The notes under the pieces are model-generated. The model had not been told where the DNA came from, ran no database searches, and saw only the letters and a list, made by a program, of their open reading frames with translations. From NCBI GenBank assembly GCA_948474755.1, contig CAOLHI010001027.1:372001-436000 (forward strand): 64,000 bases of DNA. The letters are read 5' to 3'. Position 1 is the stretch's first letter, and each line of letters opens with the position of its first letter. Below, piece after piece: positions 1 through 10,599 of this stretch. The stretch comes from Ctenosaura bakeri. Lineage: Eukaryota > Chordata > Lepidosauria > Squamata > Iguanidae. The position numbers were made by a program, and so were the translations under genes.

Positions 1-1150
1 GCCACGCTCTGTAAAGTACTAAAATGCTATACACACTGTAGGTATCTTTTAAAGTCATCAGGCAATAGTATGCTTCAAAAGCACCCTTTGCCCAACGTAC
101 TGTTTACCTGGAGCTGGCCCTGGGCAGGTAATATTCCTCTTGTATTTTTGCACTAGGTTCAAGTATGATTAGTTTTGCTTTAGACGCCTAATGCAAAGAG
201 ACACAGGAGAATTACTTTGCCCTAAGAGGATTGTGCCTTTTGCATCTGTGTGAGTCACTGCTCTAGGTTTGCCTCCTTCCAATCCAAGGGCAATTTCAGC
301 ATAGTGATTCTTTCAGAAATCACAACAGAAAACTTCTGCTGTAGACAGTTCATGCCCTCACCCAAGGTGTGCTCAAAGTGAGATCTTCAGGCCACAGGGC
401 AATTTCAGCAGTCCTGGATCCCTTCAAACTACCATTCTTCTGGCAAAACAATAAAATAAAAATAAATTAAAAATTAAAAATGGCAAATTTATTTTTCTTG
501 AAATTACCAGGATTATCAATTCACCTTTTGGATTGGTTGCAGAGCCACCTTACACTGTTTAACATTTAAAAAAAACAAACAAACTGATTTTCAAAACCAA
601 AAGTGAACTTCTAGCCAGTTCCAGATTTTTTGCTGATTTTTAAATTTTTGACAGTCTGTCCTGTTCTCAGAAAGCCCCTGGAAAGTTAACAGGTCCCCAG
701 AGTTGCTGCTGTTGCCCACCTCTGTCCTACATGTTTTGAGGATACAATCATAGAGTTCCTAGAAGGAGACACAGGATACTGCAGACCTTACCCTCTTTGG
801 GCAGAGAGGAAGACTTCACCCATGGTGTGACAATGGGGCTTCCCATTATCTAGACTTGGCTGGAGGGGGATACTCCCTCTTCAGGTAAACCAGGATTAAT
901 GGGGTGTTGGGGTTAGGTTACACTTTTTATTGTGGGTCAGCCTCACAGGTCACAGGGAGAGAATTGCCCAATTAAGGAGAAAAAGATGAGCATCTTTGAG
1001 ATGCTTCGATGGAGAAGTTATAAAAATCCTTGAGAGACCATGTGGCAGAGAGACAGCAAAGAAACCTCCTGGAGATGAAATCTGTGCCAGTAGCAGGCTG
1101 CAGGCCCTAGGCCTCGCCTCCTGGCCTCACTCTTCTCTTAGGCCATCTAA
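1..1150. other. Non-coding stretch, nothing recognised
   Basis: Contains an A/T-rich patch near 445-490 and a 14-base phrase (GGGCAATTTCAGCA) repeated at about 290 and 399. No exon, RNA gene or classifiable repeat was supported. Confidence 0.4.
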
Positions 1151-1569
1151 GGCCCTTTTCACACGTTACCCGTTTGCGCGGCTGGGGGGCGCGTCTCACA
1201 CGAAAAGCCTCAGCAGGAACGCTGATGCTTCCCTGCTGCTTGAGTTCTGCAGCGCTTCCTGGTCGTGCAAGCGCCCCGCCCCTTCCTTCCGCAGCGCAGC
1301 CTGGGAGCTGTAGGCTGCACTGTGGGAGGAAGTGCGACCGGCTCAGCTCGTCCGATGCACCGCACGGCAGGTAAGTGCGCGAGGGCCCCGGGAGCATTGC
1401 GCGACCGTGCACCATTTTGGGCTTCGAGCCGAAAATAAAAAAATCCGTGCATGGTTCGCGTTAGGCTCGTGAGTGTCGTGTAAATGGGGTGCGTTGTATG
1501 GACCACCACTCCCATTTACGCGATGCTCAAGGGGCCCTTTCGCCTTCGAAACTGCATGCGAAAAGGTCC
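1151..1569. mobile_element. 419-bp CpG-rich non-autonomous DNA transposon (family B copy 1)
   Basis: The left end GGCCCTTTTCACACG and right end ATGCGAAAAGGTCC are imperfect inverted repeats flanked by TAA on both sides (1148-1150 and 1570-1572). The body is similar, in order, to the 415-bp element at 7679-8093 (shared stretches around 'GGAGCATTGCGCGACCG' and 'TGGACCACCA'). The 3-bp target duplication suggests a PIF/Harbinger-type element. No transposase is present. Confidence 0.65.
1355..1370 (+). CDS. Doubtful first coding exon (M-H-R-T-A) of the small gene
   Basis: ATG at 1355 is followed by five codons and a strong donor GGCAG|GTAAGT, with phase 1 fitting an acceptor at 3063-3064. A GC box (1273-1282) lies upstream. 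However, the whole segment sits inside a 419-bp transposon copy (1151-1569) whose relative at 7679-8093 aligns with it. The exon may therefore be chance, or an exonised transposon. Confidence 0.2.
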
Positions 1570-2476
1570 TAAGCCTGTGAACCCAAATGTGAGTAGCTAG
1601 AATATTAGGTAGTTAGTTGCGTTAGGGCTTTTATTATTTTGGAGGTTGGCTGATCTTAAGAATGTATCTGTTTTTATAACTACTTGTAACTTAAGTGTAC
1701 TTGAGAGGGGGGAGTCTCTCATGTGTGTTATTGTCTTGTTCACTTGCATGCCTTAAAATAAATGCTTTTCTGTAGAACCCCTGTTTCCTCTCCATTCATA
1801 TGCCATTCTTCGGCACACGCTTAGATACGACTTCTCTCACTCAGAAGGGGGAGGTGAGGGGAGGGAAAGGTCCTTAAGCATAGAGATTGTCAATCCACTG
1901 AGCAGGGTCCCACTGTAGTGTTCAGTTAATTCCGAATTCAGTGGGTGGTGGCAGCATGAGAATTAATGAACGCTGCGGAATTTCCTGATCCTTTTCAAGG
2001 GTAGAAGTCAGTCTTGGGGGGCTGGAAGTAAACCCAGTATGACACATGGGAAGTGAAGTCTGCTGGCGTGGGCAGGTTTGGGTACATGTGTTAGGGCTGC
2101 ATACAATAGATCCAGTGCTGCTTCATGCCCTAGACATGCCCACAGAACAGGAAAGGGGGAACAACTTCAACTGCAAGAATGATGGTGTACTTATTTTGCC
2201 TCCCATTGGAAGCAATGGTTGGCCAGGGAGAAAATCAGACAGGGAAAATTAGAAGAAAAAAAATAAACCTGCCACACATATTCTGCCTTGGCCAGTGTAA
2301 GTCTAGCACGGCTTGGGGTGGTTCCTCCTTCACAAACTATCTTCCTTCCTTCTCGTGAGAATCATGGAGTGAAGTAAAGGTTTTTAAGTAGCTATGGGTC
2401 CCATGTTGGGAAAAGGACAGGATAGAAATAAAATGAAATGAATACATTTTGAAGAGCAGTAATGAAGTGTGGTGTA

Positions 2477-2662
2477 GCCAGCATAGTGTAGTGGTTTGAG
2501 CATTGGACTGTGACCCTCTGGAGACCAGAGTTCGACTCCCCACTCAGCCAAGGACCCACTCAGTAACCTTGGGCACATCACACACTCTGAGCCCCAGAAA
2601 ATAATAGGTTCACCTTGAGGTCACCATAAGTTGAAAAAGACTTAAAGGCACACAACAACAAC
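2477..2662 (+). mobile_element. tRNA-derived SINE
   Basis: The tRNA-like head (TGTAGTGGTTTGAGCATTGG, then an A/B-box-like GTTCGACTCCC) is followed by CACTCAGT..CCTTGGGCACATCACACACTC and a tail ending CTTAAAGGCACACAACAACA. It is typical of squamate SINEs and is full length here. Confidence 0.8.
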
Positions 2663-3064
2663 AGTGAAGTGTGCCTCCAGTGTTAGTTCAGAATTTGGGA
2701 AATACTATGGGAGACCATTAAGCAGGAACAGAACAAGAATACATAGGTCTAATGATATTAAAATAATAAATGCAAAGAAGAAAGCACAAAACATGTTAGA
2801 AAAGGGAAGATGGCTGGGCTTGGGGTTTAGCAGGGCAAGACCTGAAGTCCCATGTAATGAAAACCTAGAGTTTTTACCCATCTCACCCCTTGTCAGATTT
2901 GGCAGCACATCTGTGTAGGAGTCCTCATCAGCAACTTCACAATATTTGTTGTTTTTGATTTGAAAAAAAACTTCAGATGCCACAAGAAGGAATAGAAGAG
3001 AACAAAGAGCAAACTTAAATACCATTAACAATCCTAAATGTCTATTTTTCTCGCTTCAATAGAG

Positions 3065-3143
3065 AGGGACCTGGTGCTACTCCTCCATATGTGTCTGGGA
3101 CTGAAGAGTATTCCATTGTTAAAAAGTCCAGTTCAAAGAAACT
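3065..3143 (+). CDS. Small gene, exon 2
   Basis: It encodes E-G-P-G-A-T-P-P-Y-V-S-G-T-E-E-Y-S-I-V-K then K-S-S-S-K-K. Two acceptors are possible (AG at 3061-3062 or 3063-3064); the second is used because it keeps phase with 1355-1370. The donor ACT|GTGAGTAAC is near-perfect. Confidence 0.45.
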
Positions 3144-6100
3144 GTGAGTAACTGCAGTGTCATCGAAATCTAGGCTGTTGTTTTTACTTTCTTTTAAGCA
3201 GGAATTTGGGAATAATCTTCAAAACAGCCTAGCTTATAATTACCAGATCCATCAACAGGACACCTAACTTAGCTTGGCATAGTAGCTAGATATTTATTTT
3301 TATACAAATCAGTTGCAAACGTATCTGCACCTCAGTGTAATTATTTTCAGGTCTCCCTTTAGTAATAGTAATGCCATTTCTGCATTAGACTGTTATAATG
3401 CTATTATTCCACTTTCAACATCCTATGGAATCCTGGGGTTTGCAGGCCCCTCCCTAAACTGCAAGCCCCAGGATTCCGTAGTATGTTGAAAGTGGAATAA
3501 TAGCATTATAACAGTCTAGTGCAGAAATGACCTGATAATAGCATTATAACAGTCTAGTGCAGAAATGGCATTCAAAGGCCCCTCCCTAAACTGCAAGCCC
3601 CAGGATTCCATAGGATGTTGAAAGTGGAATAATAGCATTATAACAGTCTAGTGCAGAAATGGCCTGATACCTATAAGTGAAATCTGCAACAGAATGTTGC
3701 AGTTTGGAGTAAGTGCATATCTTCTGACTTCCAACCCCTCTTTTTCCTTCTCTTTTCCTTCCCAGTATTCCATCCCTCCTCCTGCAATACCCAGTATTGA
3801 ATACCCACCTTTCAGTCCACATTGGGTTGTTTGAAGATTCCTCCTCCCCTCCACGGGAGGAGTGCAAAGGTGATGTTTGAGGACTATACCTGCGTGCATA
3901 CACATATATGTGTATGAACGCAAGTATAGCCCCCTGGCTATACATCAGAAGCAGCTGTCAGAGCCCCAAAGTTGGTATATTCCTTTCATAATCACTACAT
4001 TTGTGTATAGGGAGGTTCCATGTAATTATAGCCACTGACAGATATCTCCTTCATGAACCTGGCCCACTGCCTTTTAAAACTGATTCGGATACTTGCCTGT
4101 CATCATAACCTTGGGCAAAAAATTCCAGGAGTTTTATGTTGTGTGATAAAACAGAATGTTCTTTTGTCTGTCCTGAATCTATACATAAGATGTGTATGTG
4201 GTGAATATTTGATCAGTGTATTCTATAGAACTGAACCTTCAAGTTTCTTGGGTATAAAGTGAGAACTTAAGCGTTAAGGCAAACGTAACTGTGTTTGTAA
4301 CTGTTAGTGTACATTGTGGGTGATGGCACAAGGCTAAAGTTGGTTGCCTGCTCACTTTAGTGTCCTTATTCAGCCCTGAAGTTTTCATAGAATCATACAG
4401 TTGGAAGAGACCACAGGGACCATCGAGTCGAACCCCCTGCCATGCAGTCCTCATCAGCAACTTCACAATGTTTTGGACTGCTCTTGCAGTCCCAAGTTAA
4501 CCTTGGATTCTCTCCATGTCCAGGACAGAATCTTCTTTGTGACTCTCTGCAGCCCAAAGTGCTAATGTTCTACACCATCTATTGACATATTAGCAAATTG
4601 CTAGTCCTAACAAGAGAACACTGAATCAATAGTATTTGCATAAGTATTGACACCATTTTGCAATTGATTCAGTGGGTTTACTTTAGCTGAGATTAACAGT
4701 GAGATTTACCATGGCCACTTCCAGGCCTATTCACACTACAGAATTCTAATTTCAAATCTTTTTATTCAGAAAAAAAAGAAAAGCAAAGCAAAAGAAGGAT
4801 CATACAAAAAGAGTAATAACAATAATAACTACAACAATAACAATTAAATTTAAAAAACAAAACATTTAAAACAATCTTCCCTTATTATTCCTTCTTGTCA
4901 GGCAGTTGGTGATTACATATATGTCACTTACTAACATTAAAAGAATAAAAAAAAAGATAGAGGTTCCTATATAGAACTCTACCACTACTTGTTACTCTTT
5001 AAAGTTAATAATATAAAATATAGTAATATAAAAATGCATATACCTTAAAGTTAAACAAATAGATATAGTTTAGTCTCCTAACTTCTATGAGTTCTTCTTC
5101 TCCATGTAATTCTTCCCCTATAAATTGCATTCCAAGATAACAATATGTTCTAAGCTTTATAATTTCCTTGTTTATTTTTCTTTTCTGTTAATTATATCCT
5201 TAAATTTACATGTTTAGATTCTTATCTGTTTCCATACGCAATTAAGCTTTTATTCCCACTGTAGCTAAGCTCCCCCACTTGGATTCCAGTCATCTCTATA
5301 TTGTCTGAGAGAGTTATCAGCTAATAAAACTGTCAGTTTATCTAACTTTGCCAAGTCATATAACTTCAAAAGCCATCCATCCATCTTTGTGCGAAAACCG
5401 TTCTAGCTGCCATGATCATATAAATTAAGACTTTCAGCTGAGATCTTCTCTTGAGTTGTTTAATGTCATCAAATATATTTAATAAATATATTTCAGGATT
5501 CAATGGAAATGTAATCTGTATGATCACGGTAGTATTTTCATGTATTTGTCTCCAAAAATACAGGTAATGTGGCAGGTAAAGTGGAAAAGCCATGGTATGG
5601 GTAATTGTGTAGTATGAATGGGTCCTTAGTGCCTTTTCACAGTTATAGCACTATGATTCTACTTTAACTGACATTCATTGTGTGGAGTTCTGTGCCTCAC
5701 CCTAAACAACTAATCCCAGGATTCTATTGGCTAGAACATGCCAGCTGAGGTGGTACTATAATACTATAACTGTATAGTGTGAAGGGGCCTTCTGGGATAA
5801 GAGTGGGGAGTTATTCTGTAATACATCCCTGGGACTACCTCAACAATTCATTCCAGTTGCCAGGGGACTATTTTCCATGATATAACCTATCATCATGTCT
5901 GGTCCAGTGCTCTGTTTATGCACGTTATTCCCTTAGGTGCTGTCCCATACCAATACATGTCAATAGACACTTTGCTCAAATAGAGAAGGCAATCACACAG
6001 ATTAATAAGTAGCTGGTGAGTTTCGCACCTCTTGCACCCCAGGTGAGCTTTAACCTACCTTAAATGACATTTCCACACTGTCAGTAAGCTGTTTGACACA

Positions 6101-9100
6101 AGATGCCTGAGATGCTGTCTCATCCAATGCAGCATTTTGTGCGAGTCATCGTCAAACATGCTGCCCTCTTCAATTTTTGCCATCAACCTATGCATTTTAA
6201 AAAAGAAGGAATGTAGGGGTGCATCCCCAGAAGAAATGTGAACCATCTCAAATGATAAACCTACATAACCCAAAGTCTGTTCTTTGTAAAATGCCCTAGC
6301 AAAAATATCTGACCCAAATGTTTGTTTTCTACAAGTCACTCTCAAATGTTCTGCTCCTGTGCTAATAATTGTCAGCATCTGTATAATAAATAGGTAACAC
6401 ACTGACTGAATCTCCCATCCAGTGACTTCCAGTAAGTGTGTATGAAAACAGCATAAACCAGACATGATGACAACATATCTTATGTTGTACATTTCCTGGT
6501 ACTTTTTGAGAGTCTCATTTGGGTGTGACACCCCCCACAAAACTCATTTGGGTGTGACACCCCCCACAAAACTTATTTTAGGGAGCATTTAGCAAGATCT
6601 TTGTTCACTAGATGTGACACAATTTGTTGTATCCTATAAAGCAGGAATGATGAATGTGTGGCCTTCCAGATCCCACACCACTGGGCTATGCTGGCTAAAG
6701 ATGATGTGAGTTGCCATCTAGCAATATATTGGAGGTCGCAAGATCCTCAGCCCTAAGATAATGAGCTGAAATGAAAGCCAGTGCAGTGTGGTGGTTAGAC
6801 AGATGGGCAAGGGCTTGGGAGAGAACCATGACATTCATTGACTGATCTTGGGCTAGTCATACATTCTCAGACCATTTCCGCACTACACTGTTATAGTGGT
6901 ATTATTCCACTTTCAACATCCTCTGTAATCCTAGGGTTTGCAATTTAAGAAGGAGCATTTAGAATTCTCAGCCAGAGAGCTCTTTGGCCTCTGTAAACTA
7001 CAAACCTCAGAATTCCACAGAGTGTTGAAAGTGGAATAATAGCACTATAACAATGTAGGGCAGAAGTGGCCTCCTCAGTCTGTCCCACCTCATAGGCTTA
7101 TTGTTCTGAAGATACAGTGGGGAGGAAGAGGGCCAAGTATGCTGCCTTGAGTTAATTGGAGTAATGGTGGGACAGAAACACAACAAATGAAGTGCAAACC
7201 AGCTTCATGATGAATGCTTCCTTGAAGTGTTTGATGAAACACAGGATGCCTGGAGCAGAAGTGTCCTAAAGCCTAGTTAGGACCCTGTTTGGGCTTAAGC
7301 ATCTTTTAGCTCTGAGGACAGTGAGAACAAGCTACCTCCTTTGGGAAGAGCAGTGACTTGGATGTAGCAGACACTCCCTAACTCCTCTTTTTCATCCTTT
7401 GTCAGGGCTCCACCTGCACCATCAAGTCTGAGTGAAGAGGCCCCTGCTGAAGCCCCAAGTCCAAAAATAAAGTGAGTAACTGTAATAAATCTGGAGCTGA
7501 GTCTCCTTCTCATTAACCTAACCATGTAACAGCTGATCTGTAAAGCAACCTCTTACAGAGCAGGGCTGCCAGATCTGTGAAACATCTTGAAAAAGAAGCT
7601 GCACTGATTTACACTGAGTTATATTTTTGGAAAATTAACTCAACCACATGTTCCTTTCTCTCTCCTGCCACACACATAGGCCATTTCCACACCTTACCGG
7701 TTCTTGGCATTGTCATAGCATCATCCCAGCAGTGTCTTTGCCAGGATGTCAGCATGATGCAGCTGCTCTCCTCCACACCCAGCCAACTGCCTGTGGGTAG
7801 GAGCGTCAACGACAAACTTCTTTCTGCAGTGCATCTGGCCTCTTTCCCACGCTGCACTGGGGAAGGAAGCACCTAGATTGCACTTCTGCCCATTCCATGT
7901 GGCCGGTGGTGACAGCAGCATTGCACAATCGCAGGCAATTAACCGATTTTTTCCATTCATGGAATATCCCGTGATCGTGATGAGTGGGGACGCATTGGCA
8001 GCAGGACCACAATGACATCGTACAAAAGCATTATTCCCAAACTGCTGCCAAGGCGGCCCCACCACGGGACAGAGCTGCCATGCAGAAATGGCCATAGTCT
8101 GCACACACAGGATTTTCAGCAGTGTAGCCATTTTCATTTGTAGTAGCAAAATAAAAAAAAAATTATGACTCTTAAGGCATCTTAAAGACTAATAAACTGA
8201 TCTGTAAGGGATGCTGAGAACTGCAGTCTCATATCAGGAGAGCTTGTTAAAATGGGAGTGTTAAAATAACTAACCATTCTGTGTTTACAAGATACCACAA
8301 ATCATCACATTCTCCAGGTTATGGTCAAATAAACAGTAAGCCTTTCCTGGATTTATAAATAAGCCACAGAAGTCACTAAGGATTTGGTAAAAGGAAAACA
8401 GAAAGCTGCATTTTTTTTATGCTGGATGCACAAATGAAGTTGTCCTCCTCTAGCTGTCTGTTCCATCCCTTCTCTGCTAACTCATTCCTTTCTTTGTGTA
8501 GAGTTACTGGCTACTAGGCTAAAACTTAAAAGCAAGACTGCTTTTTCCTCAACTGGAAAGGCTATATTTCAGAGGAAGACAATGGTAAACCCCCTCTCAG
8601 CATTCCTTGGCTAAGAAAACTCTATGAAGTTCATTGGGTCTCCATAAGTTGGCAGGTGACTTGAAGACACATACACACATACACAAAGGGTGAGAGGGGA
8701 CTCTAGCCAGGACCAGAATGAAAGGCTTCCTCATTGTTTGTGATTTCATTCCCATAGCAGCAGTTTACAAGTAAAATAGAAAGATACTGCTGTGAAAGCT
8801 ATTAGAGAAGGGAAACGCTACAGTGACAGGGCAGATTGTTAAGAGAGGAGAAACAGGCTGTAGAAAAGGAGGTGGAGAGAGAAATCAACTCAGTTGATTG
8901 GGGTAAACAAAATATTAAACAGCTCTGGTGGCACAAATTCTCCCTAACTTTTGTTTTTCACTCTTTGCCATCAGGTCTTCAGGTGAAGAGGAAAGTGAAG
9001 GAGAAGGGACTGAAGAAGTTGCCTCAAAGAAACCGTAAGTAACACTGAGGTCCAAACTTGGGTTGTTGTTTTTTTACTTTTCATAAACATGTTGGTCTAG

Positions 9101-10511
9101 AATCATTGGAGATTTGTGGCTGTAAAAAGGACATCTCTATGGCCATTTCTACACTGGACTGTTATAGTGCTATTATTCCACTTTTAACATCCTATGGAAT
9201 CCTAGGGTTTGCAGTTTAGAGAGAGGCCTTTGAGGATGTTGAGGATTCCAAAGGATGTTGAAAGTGGAATAATAGCGCTATAACAGTCTAGTGCGGAAAT
9301 GGCATATGTTGCAAAGCATTTTTCAAAGTAAGTATTTGGTTTTTTAAAAAATGAAATAGTTATTACTAGAAGAAGAAAAAGAATATAAGGAAGAAAGTGG
9401 AAAGGAGGAGAAGCAATGGAAGTGTCAGGGGATATATTGTTTGAGGGAGCAGGAGAGGTATTAGGAACACATTATTTGAGAGGGAACAGAAAGATTCACC
9501 TCTTGGAGACATTAGATGGATTTCCCCCATTTAATTCACAGATTCCAACTCAAGTATCAGTCTTCCCCACCCTGTTGCTCCCCAGATGTTTTGGACTACA
9601 CTTCCCAGTATCTCCAGCCAGCATGAGATGATATAGTTGTAGTACAACTACATTTGGAGGGACCCAGGTACATATGTGCTTCACAGTTGCTGTAATATAT
9701 TTCTTCTGAGGGTGATTTTTTAATGCATGGATAAGAGGTCTAATTGAGTCTCAGACCATTGTTCTGTTTTGTAGGAAATTTATTTTTTCTAGAACTGAAG
9801 CATCAAACATTTCATTACAACTTCAAACATCTTCCTTCTTGTTGCCCATTGTACTACACTCCTTTAGACCATTTCTGCACTAGACTGTTATAGTGCTATT
9901 ATTCCACTTTCAACCTCCTATGGAATCCTGGGGTTTGCAGTTTAAGGAGGGGCCTAAACCCCAGGATTCTATAGGAGGTTGGAAGTGGAATAATAGCACT
10001 ATAACAGTCTAGTGCAGAAATGGCCTTAATTTTTCATTCTCTTCCTGCCACGTAAGGTGGCCATCTTCTTTTTCTGGAAGGGCTTCTACAGCTTTAATAG
10101 CTGCAATGGCAGAAAGGAATTTAGCAAGTGTTAAATTTTAACAAATCATCCATCTATTTCAAAGGCACAGGAGCTCTGATAGAAAAAGAAATTGTGCAGC
10201 TCAGCGCAGGTGTCATATGACTTTTGGGTCCTATCCAGACCCAAAATTATTGTCTTGACAACACTAGCCCAGTACTAGTTCTTTTTGGCTTGCTCTTTTG
10301 AAGGAAACCAAGACCTGAATTGCTAGCACAAGGATGCTGGGTTTCTAGTCTGCCAAAATAATGGCAGAGAAGAAAAATTTTCTAGACTTACCGGGAAAGA
10401 GTGGCAATCCAATTCAGGCAGGTGCACTTCAACTTAAAAAAAAAATCTTCACCTTGTGTCTGTTGCAGTTCGGAAGGTGAGGCTGAAGAAGAGGAAGAGG
10501 AAGAGGCATGA
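3065..10511 (+). CDS. Unrecognised small gene with Lys/Ser-rich then Glu-rich C terminus (4 supported exons)
   Basis: Exons 3065-3143, 7406-7471, 8975-9034 and 10469-10511 each have a consensus acceptor and donor (GTGAGT, GTGAGT, GTAAGT). They join in one frame with consistent phase 2 and end in TGA. The product reads E-G-P-G-A-T-P-P-Y-V-S-G-T-E-E-Y-S-I-V, a KKSSSKK cluster, an Ala/Pro stretch, and an acidic tail of seven Glu before the last Ala. If the doubtful first exon 1355-1370 is used it is 87 aa; otherwise the 5' end is unknown or lies beyond the window. I do not recognise the family. Composition suggests a disordered, possibly nuclear protein, but that is inference. An ATTAAA signal lies at 10590-10595. 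Introns carry MITEs but no MITE disrupts an exon. Confidence 0.5.
3372..3664. mobile_element. Family A palindromic MITE with two extra right arms
   Basis: A complete palindrome (3372-3532) is followed by a partial right arm (3535-3569) and another right half (3576-3664). All arms carry TTGAAAGTGGAATAATAGCA. The extra arms are near-identical, pointing to local duplication or template switching. Confidence 0.8.
4387..4450. mobile_element. CR1-like LINE 3' fragment
   Basis: AGAATCATACAGTTGGAAGA, GACCACAGGGACCATC and the phrase CCCCCTGCCATGCAG are typical of reptile/avian CR1-type 3' ends. The fragment is short. Confidence 0.5.
4745..5605 (-). mobile_element. L1-like LINE 3' end with ORF2 C-terminal remnant
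   Basis: On the minus strand, 5593-5366 encodes a 75-residue stretch with PEIYLLNIFDD, QLKRRSQLKVLIYMIMAART and FAQRW. This resembles the carboxy end of L1-clade ORF2 proteins (the AARLLIAQKW-type motif). It is followed by decayed W/L-rich sequence and an A/T-rich 3' UTR ending in an A-rich tail at about 4745-4790. It is 5' truncated and inactive. Confidence 0.55.
5629..5789. mobile_element. Family C palindromic MITE (older, divergent)
   Basis: Ends CCTTTTCACAGTTATAGCAC and ACTGTATAGTGTGAAGGGGC form inverted repeats. The inner arms carry GATTCTACTTTAACTG and CCCAGGATTCTATTGG. It is related to, but more diverged than, family A. Confidence 0.65.
6514..6571. repeat. Perfect 29-bp tandem duplication
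   Basis: Two identical 29-base units beginning CTCATTTGGGTGTGACACCC stand head to tail. Confidence 0.85.
6777..7195 (+). mobile_element. Sauria-type tRNA SINE interrupted by a MITE
   Basis: The head GTGTGGTGGTTAGAC, then CTTGGGCTAGTCATACATTC, stops at 6869. It resumes at 7072 with CAGTCTGTCCCACCTCATAG and GCTGCCTTGAGTTA, the known order of the Sauria SINE. The gap is filled by the family A MITE at 6870-7071. Confidence 0.65.
6870..7071. mobile_element. Family A MITE inserted in a SINE
   Basis: Inverted arms (ACCATTTCCGCACTACACTG at left, the matching GTAGGGCAGAAGTGGCC at right) enclose a longer than usual centre. The SINE continues on both sides. Confidence 0.8.
7406..7471 (+). CDS. Small gene, exon 3
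   Basis: A 66-nt phase-symmetric exon encoding L-A-P-P-A-P-S-S-L-S-E-E-A-P-A-E-A-P-S-P then K-I. The acceptor is CCTTTGTCAG; the donor AAA|GTGAGTAAC has the same first 11 intron bases as exon 2's donor. Confidence 0.45.
7679..8093. mobile_element. 415-bp non-autonomous DNA transposon (family B copy 2)
   Basis: Inverted ends GGCCATTTCCACACC and CATGCAGAAATGGCC are flanked by ATA on each side (7676-7678 and 8094-8096). Internal similarity to 1151-1569 was noted by eye. Minus-strand open frames crossing it show no recognised domain. Confidence 0.7.
8553..8686 (+). mobile_element. 5S-SINE 3' fragment
   Basis: GGCTATATTTCAGAGGAAGA, then GGCTAAGAAAACTCTATGAA, then GACTTGAAGACACATACACA match the body and tail of the 5S-derived SINE at 32025. 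The 5S head is missing. Confidence 0.65.
8975..9034 (+). CDS. Small gene, exon 4
   Basis: A 60-nt phase-symmetric exon encoding K-S-S-G-E-E-E-S-E-G-E-G-T-E-E-V-A-S-K-K. The acceptor is CTTTGCCATCAG; the donor is ACC|GTAAGTAAC. Confidence 0.48.
9141..9304. mobile_element. Family A MITE
   Basis: A near-perfect palindrome with GGCCATTTCTACACTGGACT at left and AGTCTAGTGCGGAAATGGCA at right. TAT is duplicated at 9138-9140 and 9305-9307. It lies just inside the intron after small-gene exon 4. Confidence 0.85.
9867..10025. mobile_element. Family A MITE
   Basis: A near-perfect 159-bp palindrome flanked by TTA (9864-9866 and 10026-10028), the classic PIF/Harbinger target. Confidence 0.87.
10469..10511 (+). 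CDS. Small gene, last coding exon
   Basis: It encodes S-E-G-E-A followed by seven Glu, Ala and TGA at 10509-10511. The acceptor is TCTGTTGCAG. The opening S-E-G-E-A resembles S-S-G-E-E at the start of exon 4. The 3' UTR runs to an ATTAAA at 10590-10595. Confidence 0.48.
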
Positions 10512-10599
10512 CTTTTCTTCTTTTGTGAATACTGCTGTATATTATCTAGAACACTGTACAAAATTCTATTATTCTTTATATGGGATATTATTAAATATA

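Noticed and set aside
1107..1515. Three overlapping open frames of about 100 codons near 1.1-1.5 kb
   Set aside because: All fall in the CpG-rich transposon copy and occur on both strands.
6055..6540. 161-codon open frame on the minus strand
   Set aside because: It has no recognisable domain or splice support and ends in a 29-bp tandem duplication; one frame of this length is expected by chance in 64 kb.
7721..8149. 142-codon minus-strand frame
   Set aside because: It runs through the family B MITE, with no transposase motif; a DNA-transposon shadow frame.
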